Origin: Harmonia axyridis
Lineage: Eukaryota > Arthropoda > Insecta > Coleoptera > Coccinellidae
Assembly (NCBI RefSeq): GCF_914767665.1
Contig: NC_059502.1
Location: 57,332,031-57,396,030, forward strand
Direction: 5' to 3'
Length of the DNA stretch: 64,000 bases
Part shown: piece by piece, positions 21,898-34,190 of the stretch
How positions within the stretch are numbered: the first letter of the stretch is position 1
Layout: each line of letters opens with the position of its first letter
Program-made: the position numbers and the translations under genes
Notes under the pieces: generated by a model
The model's database searches: none
Seen by the model: only the letters and a program-made list of their open reading frames with translations
What the model was told of the DNA's origin: nothing

Positions 21898-23282
21898 CAG
21901 TGCATCCCATTTTGGGTGAGACTGCCAGGTTTCTCCCTTGTTATTTAAGATAGAGCCTTGCGGTTTTCACGTTCCTGTCCTACTTTTTCGTGAAACTCAA
22001 GTTGGTCTAATCAGATTTTGCATAACTGTTTCCGTTCAAGAGATACAGGGCGATTTTGGAAATTGATACTTTTCGGACCCCTCCTTTATCTCCGAAGTTA
22101 TTAGAAATAATGCTGAGGTAAAAACTACGTCTGAATCAAAATGATGTGTGATACTTTATAGGTAGAATGGTCAGAAATGTTGAAAAAACACTAAAACATC
22201 AAATAATATGATTTTTTGTTAATTAGCAATGGATTTCCCATATGAAAAAAGGTTCAATTGGATAATTTGAATTTGTGATTTTTATAAATAGTAGAGTAAG
22301 CAAACAAAGATAATACACTCATCACTAACAAGAAAAACAAAACGTAGGTACCTACCTAATAGCAACAAATAAATAATACAAAAATTCATAAACATTGCAT
22401 AATATCTTACAACTTAAACTGTTCGAATTACTGTCCATTTTCCTCTAATACATAATTGACAAAACTTTTCAATACGCCTGAGTGCATTTAATATTATAAA
22501 AGGGCGGTTTTGTAAATCCTGGAAAACTACCTCTGTTGATGCACGAAGTTCTTCGAGACTGTTATGTCTTTTACTGTAGTATATTATATGTATTAGGGAA
22601 AATGGACAGCAATTTGAACAGTTTAATCTGTAAGATATTATGAAATGTTTATGAATTGTTTTATTATTCATTTGTTGCTATTAGGTAGGTACCTACGTTT
22701 TGTTTTTCATATTAGTGATGAGTGTATTAAATTTGTTTGCTTACTCTACTATAAATAAAAATCACAAATGAAAATTATCCAATTAATCCTTTTTTTCATA
22801 TGGAAAATCCATTGCTCATTAACAAAAAATCATCATTATTTGATGTTTTAGTGTTTTTTTAACATTTCTGACCATCCTTCCTATATAGTATCATATATTA
22901 TTTTGAAGGGGAAAAAATAACGAATTCAACGAAGTAATGATATATAGGGTTCCATTAAAAAAAATATAGGTTTGTGTTGAATCTTCAAAACCATACCCCG
23001 AAAAAAAAATTGAGTACGCCACTGGATTCTACGCAAAATTCTGATTCAGACGTAGTTTTCACCTCAGCATTATGTCTAATAACTTCGGAGATAAAGGAGG
23101 GGTCCGAAAAGTATCAATTTCCAAAATCACCCTGTATCTCTTGAACGGAAACAGTTATGCAAAATCTGATTAGACCAACTTGAGTTTCACGAAAAAGTAG
23201 GAGAGGAACGTGAAAACCGCAAGGTTCTATCTTAAATAACAAGCGAGAAACCTGGCAGTCTCACCCAAAATGAGATGCACTG
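21898..23282. mobile_element. Palindromic foldback element, copy 1 (1385 bp)
   Basis: It starts CAGTGCATCCCATTTTGGG and ends with the reverse complement, with flanking TA. The arms are reverse complementary for more than 500 bp each. The central segment on the minus strand (22414-22671) contains ELRASTEVVFQDLQ and then ALRRIEKFCQLCI, which resembles the very end of an insect DDE transposase. That suggests descent from a DNA transposon. Confidence 0.75.
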
Positions 23283-23748
23283 TATGTACATAAAAAACCC
23301 TGTTTTTCTAACTTTGGGGGCATCTCAGGAATCTATTCCAAAAGTAGACCTACTCAAGCTTTGAAATGTTATTTCAGAAGCTGAAAACAGCGACAAACAA
23401 GCTAATGAAAGGTATGAAGAACAGTTTTCAAAATCCAATGCAATAGGCTTTATCAACCATCCAAAACAACTTATTCAGTACGACAGTACATAAATAATTT
23501 GTAAGCACTATTCAATCGAATGATACTCTAACAGGGAAGTGTGCAAACCCTTGATTTTGAATAGGTATAAGGGCTGTTGCGACACCACATTTTGAAGATC
23601 TTATCGAGTACTATTTGATCCTGAAATTTCGCTTACAAATTTCCATCGACAACGAAATGACAGGTAAAGAAGTGGAAGAATACTTACTACTAAATACCTT
23701 TGAAATAAATATAAGCGGAAATAAAGTGTTTCACTATTTAATCAAATG

Positions 23749-24390
23749 AAAAGTAAGTTTTTATTCAGAACACCGCCTGTGGGGAGAATCGTTGACAGAC
23801 GGGAATGTACAGCAATTTGAATGATTTCAGTACACTGAAAAAAAATCACCAATTTAAAATCATTAATACAATGTGGGTATTTTTTCATCAATATAATGAA
23901 ATTTCATTCTTTAACGAAAATCCATATTCATTGATATTTTGAATCCCTGTTCATCAATATTACAATTCTGTTATTAATGTTGAGTGTTCCTTGTTCCGAA
24001 TTATTCATTGGATAGGAAAACTGCTTTGGACAATTTCAATGTCAACAGTGGTACATTACTCATACAAACTACTACTGATCGAATATTGAGCCGAACATTG
24101 TAATAATGAACATTTCATTGATTTAATGGGAGTGGTTCCTTGATTCAATGAAGTAGAAAATTCATCAATATGATGAACGACTTTTCATTGTTTTATTGTT
24201 TCTGTTCATTAGTTGAAAAATGATAAATGAATTCATCGAAAAGATTTCACATTTTAATTGAATTAATCTACTTTTGGTTCAATAGAAATTAAAATTAAAA
24301 ACAATGATTCCCACTCAACATCTAAGTATTCGTAAACAATTATAATCTGTCAATCACTCCACAGGGCGTTCTGAATAAAACCTTACTTTT
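23749..24390. repeat. MITE-like element with 38-bp TIRs
   Basis: AAAAGTAAGTTTTTATTCAG at the left end, continuing AACACCGCCTGTGG, is repeated inverted at the right end (CCACAGGGCGTTCTGAATAA). The interior has repeated TCATCAATATAATGAA-type motifs, also found inverted near 26165-26290. Confidence 0.6.
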
Positions 24391-25190
24391 AATTTTTTTT
24401 GTTTGCCGCTGTATTAAAAAAAGGAAGTATATGAGGACAGTATCTGAACAATTATGTTCCCGAAGAAAGAAGCTACAATTCAAAAAATCATCGCTAAAAT
24501 CCGCCAAAGAATTTAAGAGAAAATGAACTACAAATTCGTTGTAGCTTTATGTGTTCCCCTAATTTTGCCGGTTTGTATATTTTAGCACTCCTGAGAAATA
24601 ATCTTCGTGCCAATTATATTTTGCACACAGATGGACACTTAGGTTGGTGCCCTGATTTCCGGTATCTGAACATAGTACCAAAATGAACAAAAAATGAAAT
24701 TCGTAGATTGATTCACATCAATGTGTCTTATAAACTCGGTAGGTACTAAGGTACTTACTTAGATACTGATCGAATTTTCTTCCCACAGGACACTTCCACA
24801 ACCAGGTGAAAAATAAAGACCGAATTGGTTCTTCAACGTCACAAATCTATCGATGGTATACATCGTTGCCAAGGGATGATTATTTATGATATCTCCGGAA
24901 ATTGTCATATAGTACCTTCATCACAGCTGTCGATAGAGATAGCCCGTTGACGCCACTAGACGTCGGCGTATCGCAAAAAAGAGCAACGTTTTATTAGATT
25001 TAGTTATTCGTATACAGTGTGGTCCAAATATATGGAAAAAATTAATTCTCTCAAAAAAACAATTTTCATGAAAAATGCTTGTTGATTTGTAGAGGGTATT
25101 CCTTGATTGTAGGTACAAATGAAAATAAGAGAATCCTTGTATAATTTCAAGAAAAAAACTCCTATAAAGATGGGCACGCAAAATATATGT
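24391..25190. other. Repeat-derived DNA, no gene
   Basis: The stretch 24400-24590 (TATGTTCCC, GAAGCTACAA, TGTTCCCCTAATTTTGC) recurs in direct orientation at 29222-29395. No exon was recognised. Confidence 0.4.
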
Positions 25191-25195
25191 TTTCT

Positions 25196-26065
25196 AGGTA
25201 CGGGGTGTTTCTTGAAGTCCCACTTTTTCGGGACGATTATGCCAGTTTATCGAATTTTATTAATCTTCACTACAGATTGGGTATAAAAGTACCAAAACTT
25301 ATAGTTGATAATTATTCATCGCAGTGTTCAAACTGGATATTCATAATAATTTGGATTTTCCGTGGTATTACCTACTAGAGAATGTTTGAAATTTTTTTCT
25401 AGAAATCGGTAGCAGATACAACAAAACTACAAGAATTCGAGAAGAGTAGTATTGGCCAAAGATTTTCCAATTTTTTCCGAACTACCAGTGATCCACTAAA
25501 AAAAATTCTGGAGGAAAGAAGAGGACACTGCTCCAGAAAAAATAACACCCTGTAGATTTGCGTTCAAAATAAGCATATCACATGATGAAAATTTCAAATT
25601 GAAATATCAATTCTCAATTTAAGTGAAATATCTTTTTGAAAGGATGTCATGAGAAAAAAAGTCAAACTTCAAACCTTGTATCTCGAAAACAAGCGTTTGC
25701 GGGCTCATGTTTACAGGAGGAATCTGTCATTTCTGATTACCCAATTTGACATTCATGCGAGATAGATTATGTTATATTTTAAGTATACTGATGTCATTGA
25801 TTTTTTTAATAGGGAAGTATGTCATGTGACACCTCAAGTTGAATCTGTTGAATGGTATGAATTACTGAATCTCGATTACTTTTTATGGGACTATATTTAG
25901 TCATTGGTTTAAGCCGACAAACCAGCAACTCTTGAAGCATTGGAAGCCAATATCCAAGTCACCATTGAAGCCATAAGGCCAGATTTATTGGGAAAAGTAG
26001 TGAAAAATTGGACTGATCGAATAGACTGTGTAAGTCGTAATGCCGAAAATAATATTTAAAGAATA
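25196..26065 (+). pseudogene. Decayed DDE_3-type DNA transposon
   Basis: The left part repeats 8806-9310. Near 25880-26060 the plus strand reads LLNLDYFLWDYI, then KPATLEALEANIQVTIEAIR, then LLGKVVKNWTDRID, with stops. This is the C-terminus of a DDE_3 transposase (YFLWGY..YADKP..LE.NI). The core between the parts is deleted. Confidence 0.55.
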
Positions 26066-26824
26066 AATTCCATGAATTCCAGGTTATAATAATAAGAAAT
26101 TAATTTAAACGATATTTCTGCCTTGTATTATTATTTAAAGTTAAGTTCTCAAATAAGCTCTTCTTATCCAATGAATCCAATTTCATCGAAACGAAGAACA
26201 CTCAACATCAATTCCAGATATTCGAGATATTGATGAACATCAGGGATTCATTATATCGATGAATGAAATTTCATTATATTGATGAAAAAGTACATTTCAT
26301 TTGTGGCGACAAAAAGCAATTAAACATAATGTCTGTCAGTCTGTGTCAGGCCGAAATTGTCGTCACAATACTTAATATAAATGTACCTACATTAATGTAA
26401 CAATGGTCTTTCCTGGTGCTTGTGCATACAAATTTCTCATTCATAGGGTTCTCAGAAATATAATACAGATAATATCTTTCCCCTACCCTAATTAGTGTGC
26501 AGGCACCATGATACCATTGCGCAGGCATGCAACTTAGAGAATAAGAAAAGGAAGAAGAAATGTATGGTATACAATATGACTTTATGTTTGTAACCCTGGT
26601 ATAAAACTGGAAAAAGGGGAGTTCAGAGGAGTAAGTTACGAGGTGTGAGATGATGTTCAGTTGAGTTAGTAGAGTGTTCAAGGATGTTCCCAAGTGCTGT
26701 ACCACAATAAATTTCTCGTCTGTCGTCCATCAGAGTTATTATAATCCCCAAGAAAACGAGATATCCCAAACATCAATAAAGTTGTTGATTTTTTTTATTG
26801 TACAAGGTGTAAATGGCCTAGAAG

Positions 26825-28985
26825 CAGGGTCGACGCTAGATGGGGGAGGCAGAGTAGGCGGTCGCTTAGGGTGCCATTTCGAACTTAATCAGCGAAAATC
26901 ACATGTGTAGAAATTCAAAGTACCTAATGAGATTTAATTCGGTCAGAAATAACAAGAAATAATACCGACAAATTTTATCAAAAGTGCCGCATTATGCTTT
27001 CTACTCATAAATATCCAGATGTCAACTAGTTCTCCTCATAGGACTCTTTACGAGTTATTGATGCTTAAAAACACAGTCTTGTCGGCGTTCCCTTTGCAGA
27101 ATTTTATTGAATTTCATTGTGTATCTGGGGCGACTTCATGGATGTTTCAGGTATTATTTTTCCTTTCAATTGTCCAATCAGAATATTGATTACTCAGAGG
27201 CATGCAAAATATACTAGAAACGATTACATTTTCGAACTTATCATTCTCAAGTAATAAGACGACATTCCATTATATTATATTTTTCGATTCGTCTTTAGAT
27301 TTAAGTACTTCGAATTAGGGGACTGAAAGCGAGCTCTATATTTTTAATTTTCCGATATTTTTTTTTCGGCACTGAAAAATATCCACGATTGTAGCGCTGG
27401 ATGATGGAATAGATAAAAAAATTTCTCTCAATTTTTTGCGTCCAAATACAGAATGTAATGATAGAATTTTCATCAACGGCCATCGAATAATAAATTCTCT
27501 ACTCTCTTAAAAGTGTCATATATTATACTGGCCTGGGGTGGAGCATATCAATGTCACATGAGAAGAGTTGAGGTGGTGCAAAGATGGTTGTTGCGTGTTA
27601 TACACAGGAAGCCACAATTGATTCCGTCAGAGGATCTGTATGCCATTTCGAAAACAATGAGCCCTCATAAATTATTTGTATTTCAGATACTAACTGCAAC
27701 CTGTTCCAAAAAGATTAAACTCCAACTGAATACGTATAATTATGACACTAGAAGAAGAAATACTGACTGCTGGGTACCAAAAGCAAGGAAACGAATTGGT
27801 CAGAGATATTACACCTATCTCGCCCCACACATTTATAACGAGATTCCAAAGGAAATAAAAGAAATACAGAATGCTAAGGAACGAAAAGGCAGAATCAGGG
27901 CATGGGTGAATGAGAAAGACAGACAATTTTTCCACTTGCTTATCAATCCATAATGGATGGTTCTGGACAATGAGTTACATATGTTCCTGGAGAAAAATAT
28001 TGGTACCTTGATTTGTTGGTTCTTACATACTTTTGCTTTATCTTTCATTCTTAAGTTGAAATATAAGGGAATTTTGGTTTATTTTATCGTCGCAGGCATT
28101 CATTTTTTTATATATAAGTATGTATATATACTGTAAATCTTTGAAGAATTGTAAATTATTAATCGCGTACAGGCTCTTGCCTCTGCGATCAATGTTTATG
28201 TTTGATAAACTATTATCATCAGTCAATTTCCAAGTATTCTAAACAAAACACCTGATGGAAATCACTTAGAACAGAAAGCAATTATAGTCAGATTCGTAGA
28301 TTTACCAAAATGTTCCACAAATCATATTGTGAATAACGGCAAAAAAGAAATTGTGAAAATCAGGGAGTATTTTTAGGATTTGTTCCTTTAGTAAAAAGGA
28401 CTGGACCTGATTCAAAAACGTTATAGAATAGACAGCGAACTAAAAAAATATCTGAACCACTCAAAGATATGAGAGGGTAGGGATACAATAATACGAATAA
28501 TATAAAGAGAAAGGATAAAGGTTTGCAAAATAGAATTTTGAAAAGGAACACTCGAGCCTTTTATGTCTCTTGTAGTTCCCATTCCTTGAATTTAAAGGTG
28601 AACGACGCTGAAATTTTTATGAAATCAATTATGAAACTAAAATTTATTCGTTAGAAATATTATGTCACAATATCGCCTTAGTCAGATTAACTCTACATTG
28701 AATATGAACTAGTAGAACCATTGGATATCAAAGAACTTTTGATAAATTTTCATCTCATCAATGTTATTTTTCGTACACACTTTTAATCTAAGTTTTTTAA
28801 TGATTTTTTCTGTTATTATTCAAATTTTACATGAAGTGGCCTTAATTTTTTTATCTCTTGGTTGAAGACCCTGATTATCTAAAATAAATTAATATTAATT
28901 TTCTGCATGCCGCAGAGTTGAATCATAGGGCGGCAAATTGTGTAGGTATCTGCCTAGGGCGGCAGATTGGCTAGCGACGGCCCTG
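26825..28985. mobile_element. hAT-like element with near-perfect 8-bp target duplication
   Basis: The ends CAGGGTCGACGCTAG and CTAGCGACGGCCCTG are imperfect inverted repeats. They are flanked by CCTAGAAG (26817-26824) and CTTAGAAG (28986-28993), an 8-bp duplication with one mismatch, as expected for hAT elements. No hAT transposase is seen. The interior contains a LINE fragment. Confidence 0.6.
27513..27953 (+). pseudogene. LINE reverse-transcriptase C-terminal segment
   Basis: An uninterrupted 146-codon frame reads LAWGGAYQCHMRRVEVVQRW, then EDLYAISKTMSPHKLFVFQI, then TRRRN and YLAPHIYNEIPKEIK. This is the region after the RT domain and the end of ORF2 in Jockey-like non-LTR elements. The upstream RT palm is absent, so the copy is 5'-truncated. 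It lies inside the hAT-like element. Confidence 0.7.
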
Positions 28986-28993
28986 CTTAGAAG

Positions 28994-29582
28994 TCTAAAC
29001 ACTATTTTATTTTATTATTTATCTATTTATAATAATTATTACTTGTTTCTTGCTTTGATTCTAATATGTTCCATTTAGTTCAAGATGGGTAAGTTGATTT
29101 TCTTATCGAAATGTATTGCAGGTTGTTAATTAAACTAAAGGTACCTAACTGTATTACAGATCAGATCAGACTTAAAGAAAATTGAATGAGGGTCAAAATC
29201 ACCTGAAAATCAACAATATGCAGCCACACTGTATAACAAAAAATGGAGTAACTAAAGACGACATTTGAAAAGTTATGTTCCTAGGGAATCAAGCTACAAA
29301 TGAATAATAAATACTAAAATCGTCCAAAGAGTTGAAGAAAAAATGAACTTAATTCTTTGTCTGTTCCCCTAATTTTGCAGATGTGTCTGGTTTCCGTTGA
29401 AAATAAAACAGTAACTCGTAAAAAAAGCTCTAGTGCATTTGAGTACGTATGATAAAAACTAATACCTGATGCTCAAATCAAATTATTCAGAAGGAAGTAA
29501 TAGAGCCGAATTATTATATGATATATTCGTAGGTACTATAATATACAAAACAAAATTAACATGAAAATTTGAATTTCATCCG
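28994..29582. other. No gene; copy of a dispersed repeat
   Basis: AT-rich spacer downstream of the second TIL gene. It contains the second copy of the 24400-24590 repeat (about 29222-29395). Confidence 0.4.
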
Positions 29583-29873
29583 TCATCCTCTTGATCGAGA
29601 ACAGCTTCTAACACATCGTCCGGATCTTTCGTCTCTAATCAAATTTTGTTGACAATAACAACCTGGTACGCATTGAAATGTACAAAACGTAGACGTTGGC
29701 TTTTGGCACGTTGGGGTACATGCTGATCCACAGCTATCGAATGATTCATTGGGACCACAAATGGGATCTGCAAAAATACCTTGAAAATTTTCATAAGATC
29801 AATTTAGTTAGGACTTACCTGACAACGAATATCCTAAACAGAGGAATGATAACACTAAAAATTTTATTAACAT
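29583..29873 (-). CDS. Secreted TIL-domain protease inhibitor (79 aa, two exons)
   Basis: Exons are 29819-29873 and 29583-29767, with a 51-bp phase-1 intron (GTAAGT...TTTTTGCAG). Exon 1 is a signal peptide (MLIKFLVLSFLCLGYSLS). Exon 2 encodes a classical trypsin-inhibitor-like domain with all ten cysteines (CGPNESFDSCGSACTPTC ... CVPGCYC ... RCVRSC). The C5-C6 loop, where TIL inhibitors carry the reactive bond, is C-TFQ-C. An aromatic residue there might favour chymotrypsin-like targets, but this is inference. The coding exon is intact to a stop after SRSRG. The nearest paralog lies 3 kb away on the same strand (32916-33195), so the pair is a tandem duplication. A TATATAA motif lies about 80 bp upstream. 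Typical roles are haemolymph or gut protease control. Confidence 0.85.
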
Positions 29874-29950
29874 TCTGTTTCAATTGTAATTAGGATAAGA
29901 TGGGAAGAGTTATTGATTGCCTTTCAATCTTCCCAGAGTGAATGAATCGA

Positions 29951-29958
29951 TTATATAG
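29951..29958 (-). promoter_or_regulatory. TATA box of the second TIL gene
   Basis: The minus strand reads CTATATAA about 80 bp upstream of the start codon. Confidence 0.45.
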
Positions 29959-30394
29959 CAGTCTGCGAAGATCACGAAAACAATTACTATATTTGTAATC
30001 ATGCCTATGAGCTGTTCACCTATTTTTATGCTAACTTTTAATTAGGTACATCCTGGAGTTAACAGTAATGGACTAAAGAAACATTTGAATTAAATCGTAG
30101 GAAAATCTAAGAAGAGTTTCGAAATTAATATTAAAAAATGATCGAAATAAGTATAATATGTATTATTTTTCAAATAGATTGACAATGAATATTCTATGAA
30201 TTGTTAGATAGGTAAGAATAGGTAAATTTTAAATGCATGCCTATTGCAATTCAAAAAAAAAGATTAAAAATGTTTTTGGTTAATAAATGTTATTATAGTG
30301 TTAAGGATTTTTTAAGTGAAAGGGATTTTGTTTCATTATAGTGTTCATATGTATTGATATGTATTGACGTGATCTACATCTGTTGATATTTGAT

Positions 30395-30426
30395 CAAATA
30401 AAGGATATTATTATTATTATTATTAT
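30395..30426 (+). repeat. LINE 3' end with (ATT)n tail
   Basis: GATCAAATAAAGGAT followed by seven ATT-type units. Very similar endings occur near 39885-39918 and 62606-62640, and inverted at about 56500. Confidence 0.6.
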
Positions 30427-30474
30427 GAAAATCTGATATGTTCAAAAAAGTTTAACATCCATATAGGTACACTC

Positions 30475-31960
30475 ACCGGCAAAAAAATTCGGCCACATAA
30501 ATTTGGCTGACGTTCGTTGACCATGAACTTAATACGTAATTTTTCATCAATTTCAATTGTTTCTACACCAAATTGAAGATTAATTCTTCGGTATTTAAGC
30601 AAACTCCAGAAAAGTTCTCCAAAAATGTTGCTTTTTTAGGGTAAAAAAACATGAGTTTGTAGTCCAATTTCTCAACTCTCACTTTGTACAGTTTATACCC
30701 AGTTTCTTATACAAAGACCATCCTTTTCGTCATCTTTTAGTTTTTATTTCGATTTGATATCGTGATATCTTTTGAAGATTCTCCTAAAAATTTCTCAAAA
30801 ACTGTAAATCGTTTAACCCCCTTTTGGGGATTCTGAATACCGTGTATCTGAGTTTGCGACGTTTTCTAGGTACTTTTCGATTTTAATGCCAATGGACTAG
30901 TTTAGTGATGTTGATAATACTACATTTGACACGATAGAATTAAAATATAGAGCAAAACTGATAAATCAGTGAAAAAATTTTGAAAATCCATCAATAAATG
31001 AGTGAGAAATAGATTATTTAAATTTACGTATTTTAGCGCGGATTGCTTTGGCCTCCGACACGTCTGTGACGTCACGGCACTGGCCTGTGATCGCTACACC
31101 ATAAATTACGTTTAAATAATTAGCCGCGCCAAGGCTCTCGCGCTGTTTGTAGTTGTACAGTGTAGTTTTAACTCGAGTTTTGTTTTTATGTCACCATAAT
31201 GGAAGAAGGCTTAGTGAAAGGACAGAGTGACAATTTGCTCAAAATAGATATATTTGCAGTGATGGAGTTTTTTCTTCACATCCATCTTATGTCAGTGCTG
31301 AAATAAAAGGAGTTAAACTTTTCAAGTAAGTATCTACTTTTGAGTTTGCTTCGTCATGGTTCAACTTATAACGATGATTTATTTAAAAAACGTTTCATAA
31401 ACAGTTTGTAGTTGAGTACTGGTTGTTGAGTGTGATCAATGGCAAAACATATTTATGTGAGGAGTAAAAAGTAAAAAGAGAAAAAAGTAATTTATATGTA
31501 TGTATATAGTAAGTTATTTCAGCCATCGTGTAACGAACAAAACACGACACGAACGGCACAAGTGATTGTACACCAATGAATTCGTAAGCACTCTGCGAAT
31601 ACCAGTCGTCTAGTGTGTGACGTCACTACACTTACACGTACTATGAAATTATTCTTCCAAGCGCAACTTCAAAGTCACATAACTTTTTCATTTCTAGAGA
31701 TATTTCAATGATTTTTTCACATTTTTGTTTCATTTTACTTAAATTTTTAGAATTAATCCTTAACAAAAAAATGAAAACTAGTCCATTACTGAAAGGAGAC
31801 TCTCAAATCTGAAGCATAACCTAAAAACCGTCCCAAATTCAGTCACCAGTTATTCAGAACACCCAAAAGAGGTTAAAACGATTTTTAAGACCTTAAGAAA
31901 TTTTTAGGGTCTAGATACCTTTTTAGCACTAACTTTCCTGGGCTATTAGTCATACCATCA
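30475..31960. repeat. Inverted-repeat element remnant with a transposon-type first exon
   Basis: CACTCACCGGCAAAAAAATT at 30470 looks like a Tc1-type terminus. Blocks at 30780-30900 and 31780-31925 are diverged reverse complements of each other. Between them, a plus-strand frame at 31199-31326 begins MEEGLVKGQSDNLLKIDIF and ends at a GTAAGT donor. It resembles the first exon of YqaJ/SWIM-type repeat proteins common in insects. A frameshift is present after EFF. This match is from memory only. Confidence 0.4.
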
Positions 31961-32119
31961 AAAAATTCACCTCAGGGTAGCGTTTGATCATAACTTGGCT
32001 AGTATCTCCGAGATTGGATGCATAGTAGGCCCTTTTATCATCGAGGGCCTGATAAATGATCAATAGTACCTTGACCATTTGCCAGAAATATCAGCATTAG
32101 GTAATCCTAACATGTACTG

Positions 32120-32300
32120 GTTAATGCATGATGGTATTGGCTGGGATCTTGATTGGGCACCCGGATCCTTATGATTTTTACCTCTGGGATAGAGTCGAAG
32201 ATATGGTATTTGAAGAACGAAGAGCAGACTTGATCGAGTTGAAAGTAAGGATTAAAGCAGCCTTTGGAAGACTAGAAACGGTGGGAGATATCAGATGAAT
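32120..32300 (+). pseudogene. DDE_3 transposase C-terminal fossil
   Basis: The frame reads VEDMVFEERRADLIELKVRI and then KAAFGRLETVGDI, like the tail of a DDE_3 transposase (LDFYLWG-x-VKD.VF.ERR). The preceding motif (PDLTPLDFYLWG) is degraded to DWAPGSL-stop-FLPLG. Confidence 0.55.
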
Positions 32301-32915
32301 GGTCAAGTATGAAAGAAATACCAATATGAAAGAGGTCGTTAAAGTTAATAAGCTAAAATAAATGTAAATAAATTGAAAAAATAACTTAATACTCCCTAGA
32401 GAGTTAAAAAGAGTAAATAAAAAATAGATAAATAGCTGAAATAGCCTCATGCAGTTAAGTACGTTCAAACATCAAAAAAATGATTTTCCCATGTAACGTC
32501 TATGGAAACTTCAAACTCTATTAACTCCTCGAAGACCATCAACTACTACTAATTTTTTCTTTAGAATCTGAATAAATGTTATCAAGTTATGTAGTTGTAA
32601 TCTTATCTTGGATATGAAGAAAAACCACTTTCTTGCCAAAAATTTAAATTTTCTTTTGAATTTCTTATAAGATGAAGCCTATATCTTATTTCAGAAAGAA
32701 CTTGAGAATATAAGGAATATTATGCAAAAAGTTCGAGCACTCTATGGCTTCCCTATCAAAAATTATAAGCCTGGCAAATACAGGACTTCATTGTGAACCG
32801 ATCTGTATATAGAAACAAAAATTCAAAATTTCTGTAATTAAAATAGTTTAATATAGATACATTTAAAGGTAATTGAAAAATTTGATGTATCTAGTGCAGA
32901 ATCTATGTAGTTTTA

Positions 32916-33195
32916 TCATGAACATTTGCTGGTACATTTTCCAGATTTTTCATCCCTGATGAAAGTTGGTTTGCAATAACAACCTGGTACACATAAAGCG
33001 ATACAAACAGAAGGTTTTGGCTTTTGACATGTTGATGGACACGCGGATCCACAAGCATTGTAGATTTCGTTAGGAGGGCAAGAGGGCTCTGCAAAATATT
33101 ATTATAATTTTTTTTTTCATACAATTCATTTGTTACTCACCTGACGTGGTATATTCCAGAAGAAGAAATAATAACACTAAAAATTTAAGTAACAT
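32916..33195 (-). CDS. Secreted TIL-domain protease inhibitor (75 aa, two exons)
   Basis: Exons are 33141-33195 and 32916-33088, separated by a 52-bp phase-1 intron (GTGAGT...TTTGCAG). Exon 1 gives the signal peptide MLLKFLVLLFLLLEYTTS. Exon 2 has ten cysteines in TIL order (CPPNEIYNACGSACPSTC ... CVPGCYC ... KCTSKC). The C5-C6 loop is C-IAL-C, different from C-TFQ-C in the paralog 3 kb away, so the two may have different protease targets. Exon 1 is the same length (55 nt) in both. A TATA-like motif lies about 80-90 bp upstream, and ATTAAA on the minus strand at about 32849 is a possible poly(A) signal. The start ATG is unambiguous because only this frame gives a signal peptide. Confidence 0.85.
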
Positions 33196-33275
33196 AGTGT
33201 TTTTTTCTACTTATGATTTGCTGAAAATAACGGATATTTCATTTGCGTTGAAATTTCTAAGAGATACTGAATCCA

Positions 33276-33284
33276 TTTTATATC
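33276..33284 (-). promoter_or_regulatory. TATA-like motif of the third TIL gene
   Basis: The minus strand reads GATATAAAA about 80-90 bp upstream of the start codon. Confidence 0.4.
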
Positions 33285-33756
33285 AAACGTCGAAGACCAT
33301 ATTAGGTATCATTTAAATTATATTATTTAACAATATCTTATTATAAAATCTAATTTCATGTGAACAACATAATTAGTTTATGGAGAGAACAGTAGAGGAC
33401 TTCGCTATGATTTCAATGAAATTATTGAAGTTATTCAGTTTTATTATATTGGTTTTGTAGTTTTTCTTCTTTAGGTGTCGTCTTAGATCCGAAGGGCTAT
33501 CATCGAAGCTTTTGTTGTTAAGTTAAAATATTCAATTGATTCGGTCCTTACTTGATGGAAATTCATTATCACATGAAATAAAACAAAGAATTTTCCTCAA
33601 ATATATTTGACCTGTATTATATTTCGTCAAATTTGTATTCTATATGTTTCAAATTACGACCGGCAGAATCTCCGCAAACAGCGTTGCAAACATTTATGTT
33701 TTCTAAAACGGATTTCGTTAAAAAAAATTTCTGGAAAATATTTTTTATTTTGTGAG

Positions 33757-33824
33757 ATGCGTAAAACAAACGCTATTTAAATCTGCTTAGGTGCGTAAAA
33801 CAAACGCTATTTAAATCTGCTTAG
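33757..33824. repeat. Perfect 34-bp tandem duplication
   Basis: Two adjacent identical copies of a 34-bp unit beginning TGCGTAAAACAAACGC. Confidence 0.85.
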
Positions 33825-34084
33825 GTGCTCAAGGCTTAAGCAATATTTTTGAGCCGTTCAGTTCTTCCAATGTTACTTGAACTACTTCATAAAAGCGCTT
33901 TTCAATCCTAGAGTTGAAAATAATATTTACGCATTTTATTGAATTCTGACGTAGATTTCTTGAGTTAATTCGCTAATTAGAAAGTGATAGATGTGCGTAT
34001 AGCTGCAGATAATGAAAGTAACCAAATCGTCTTCCGACTGGAACGTGGATTATTTTAGCCAATAGAAACAACTAAATAGTTCTG

Positions 34085-34190
34085 GTTCCAGAGACGGTTC
34101 GCTAAATACCGGGTTTCATTTGAAAGTAGTTAGACAATAAATTCCTTGGCCCAAAATGAATTGCTGGGAATTTGGACAACCTTGTATAAT
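34085..34190 (-). repeat. Transposon end (GGGTTGTCCAA family), inverted partner at 36823
   Basis: This end matches the reverse complement of 36823-36905 (GGTTGTCCAA, TATTTAGCGGTTCGC). It marks two copies in opposite orientation. The copy starting at 36823 runs into a decayed transposase near 37000-37450. Confidence 0.5.

Noticed and set aside
26335..26775. Possible solo LTR (TATA-like GTATAAAACTGG, AATAAA, TG...CA-like ends)
   Set aside because: I could not define its ends, a target duplication, or a primer-binding or polypurine site, so it is not listed as a feature.
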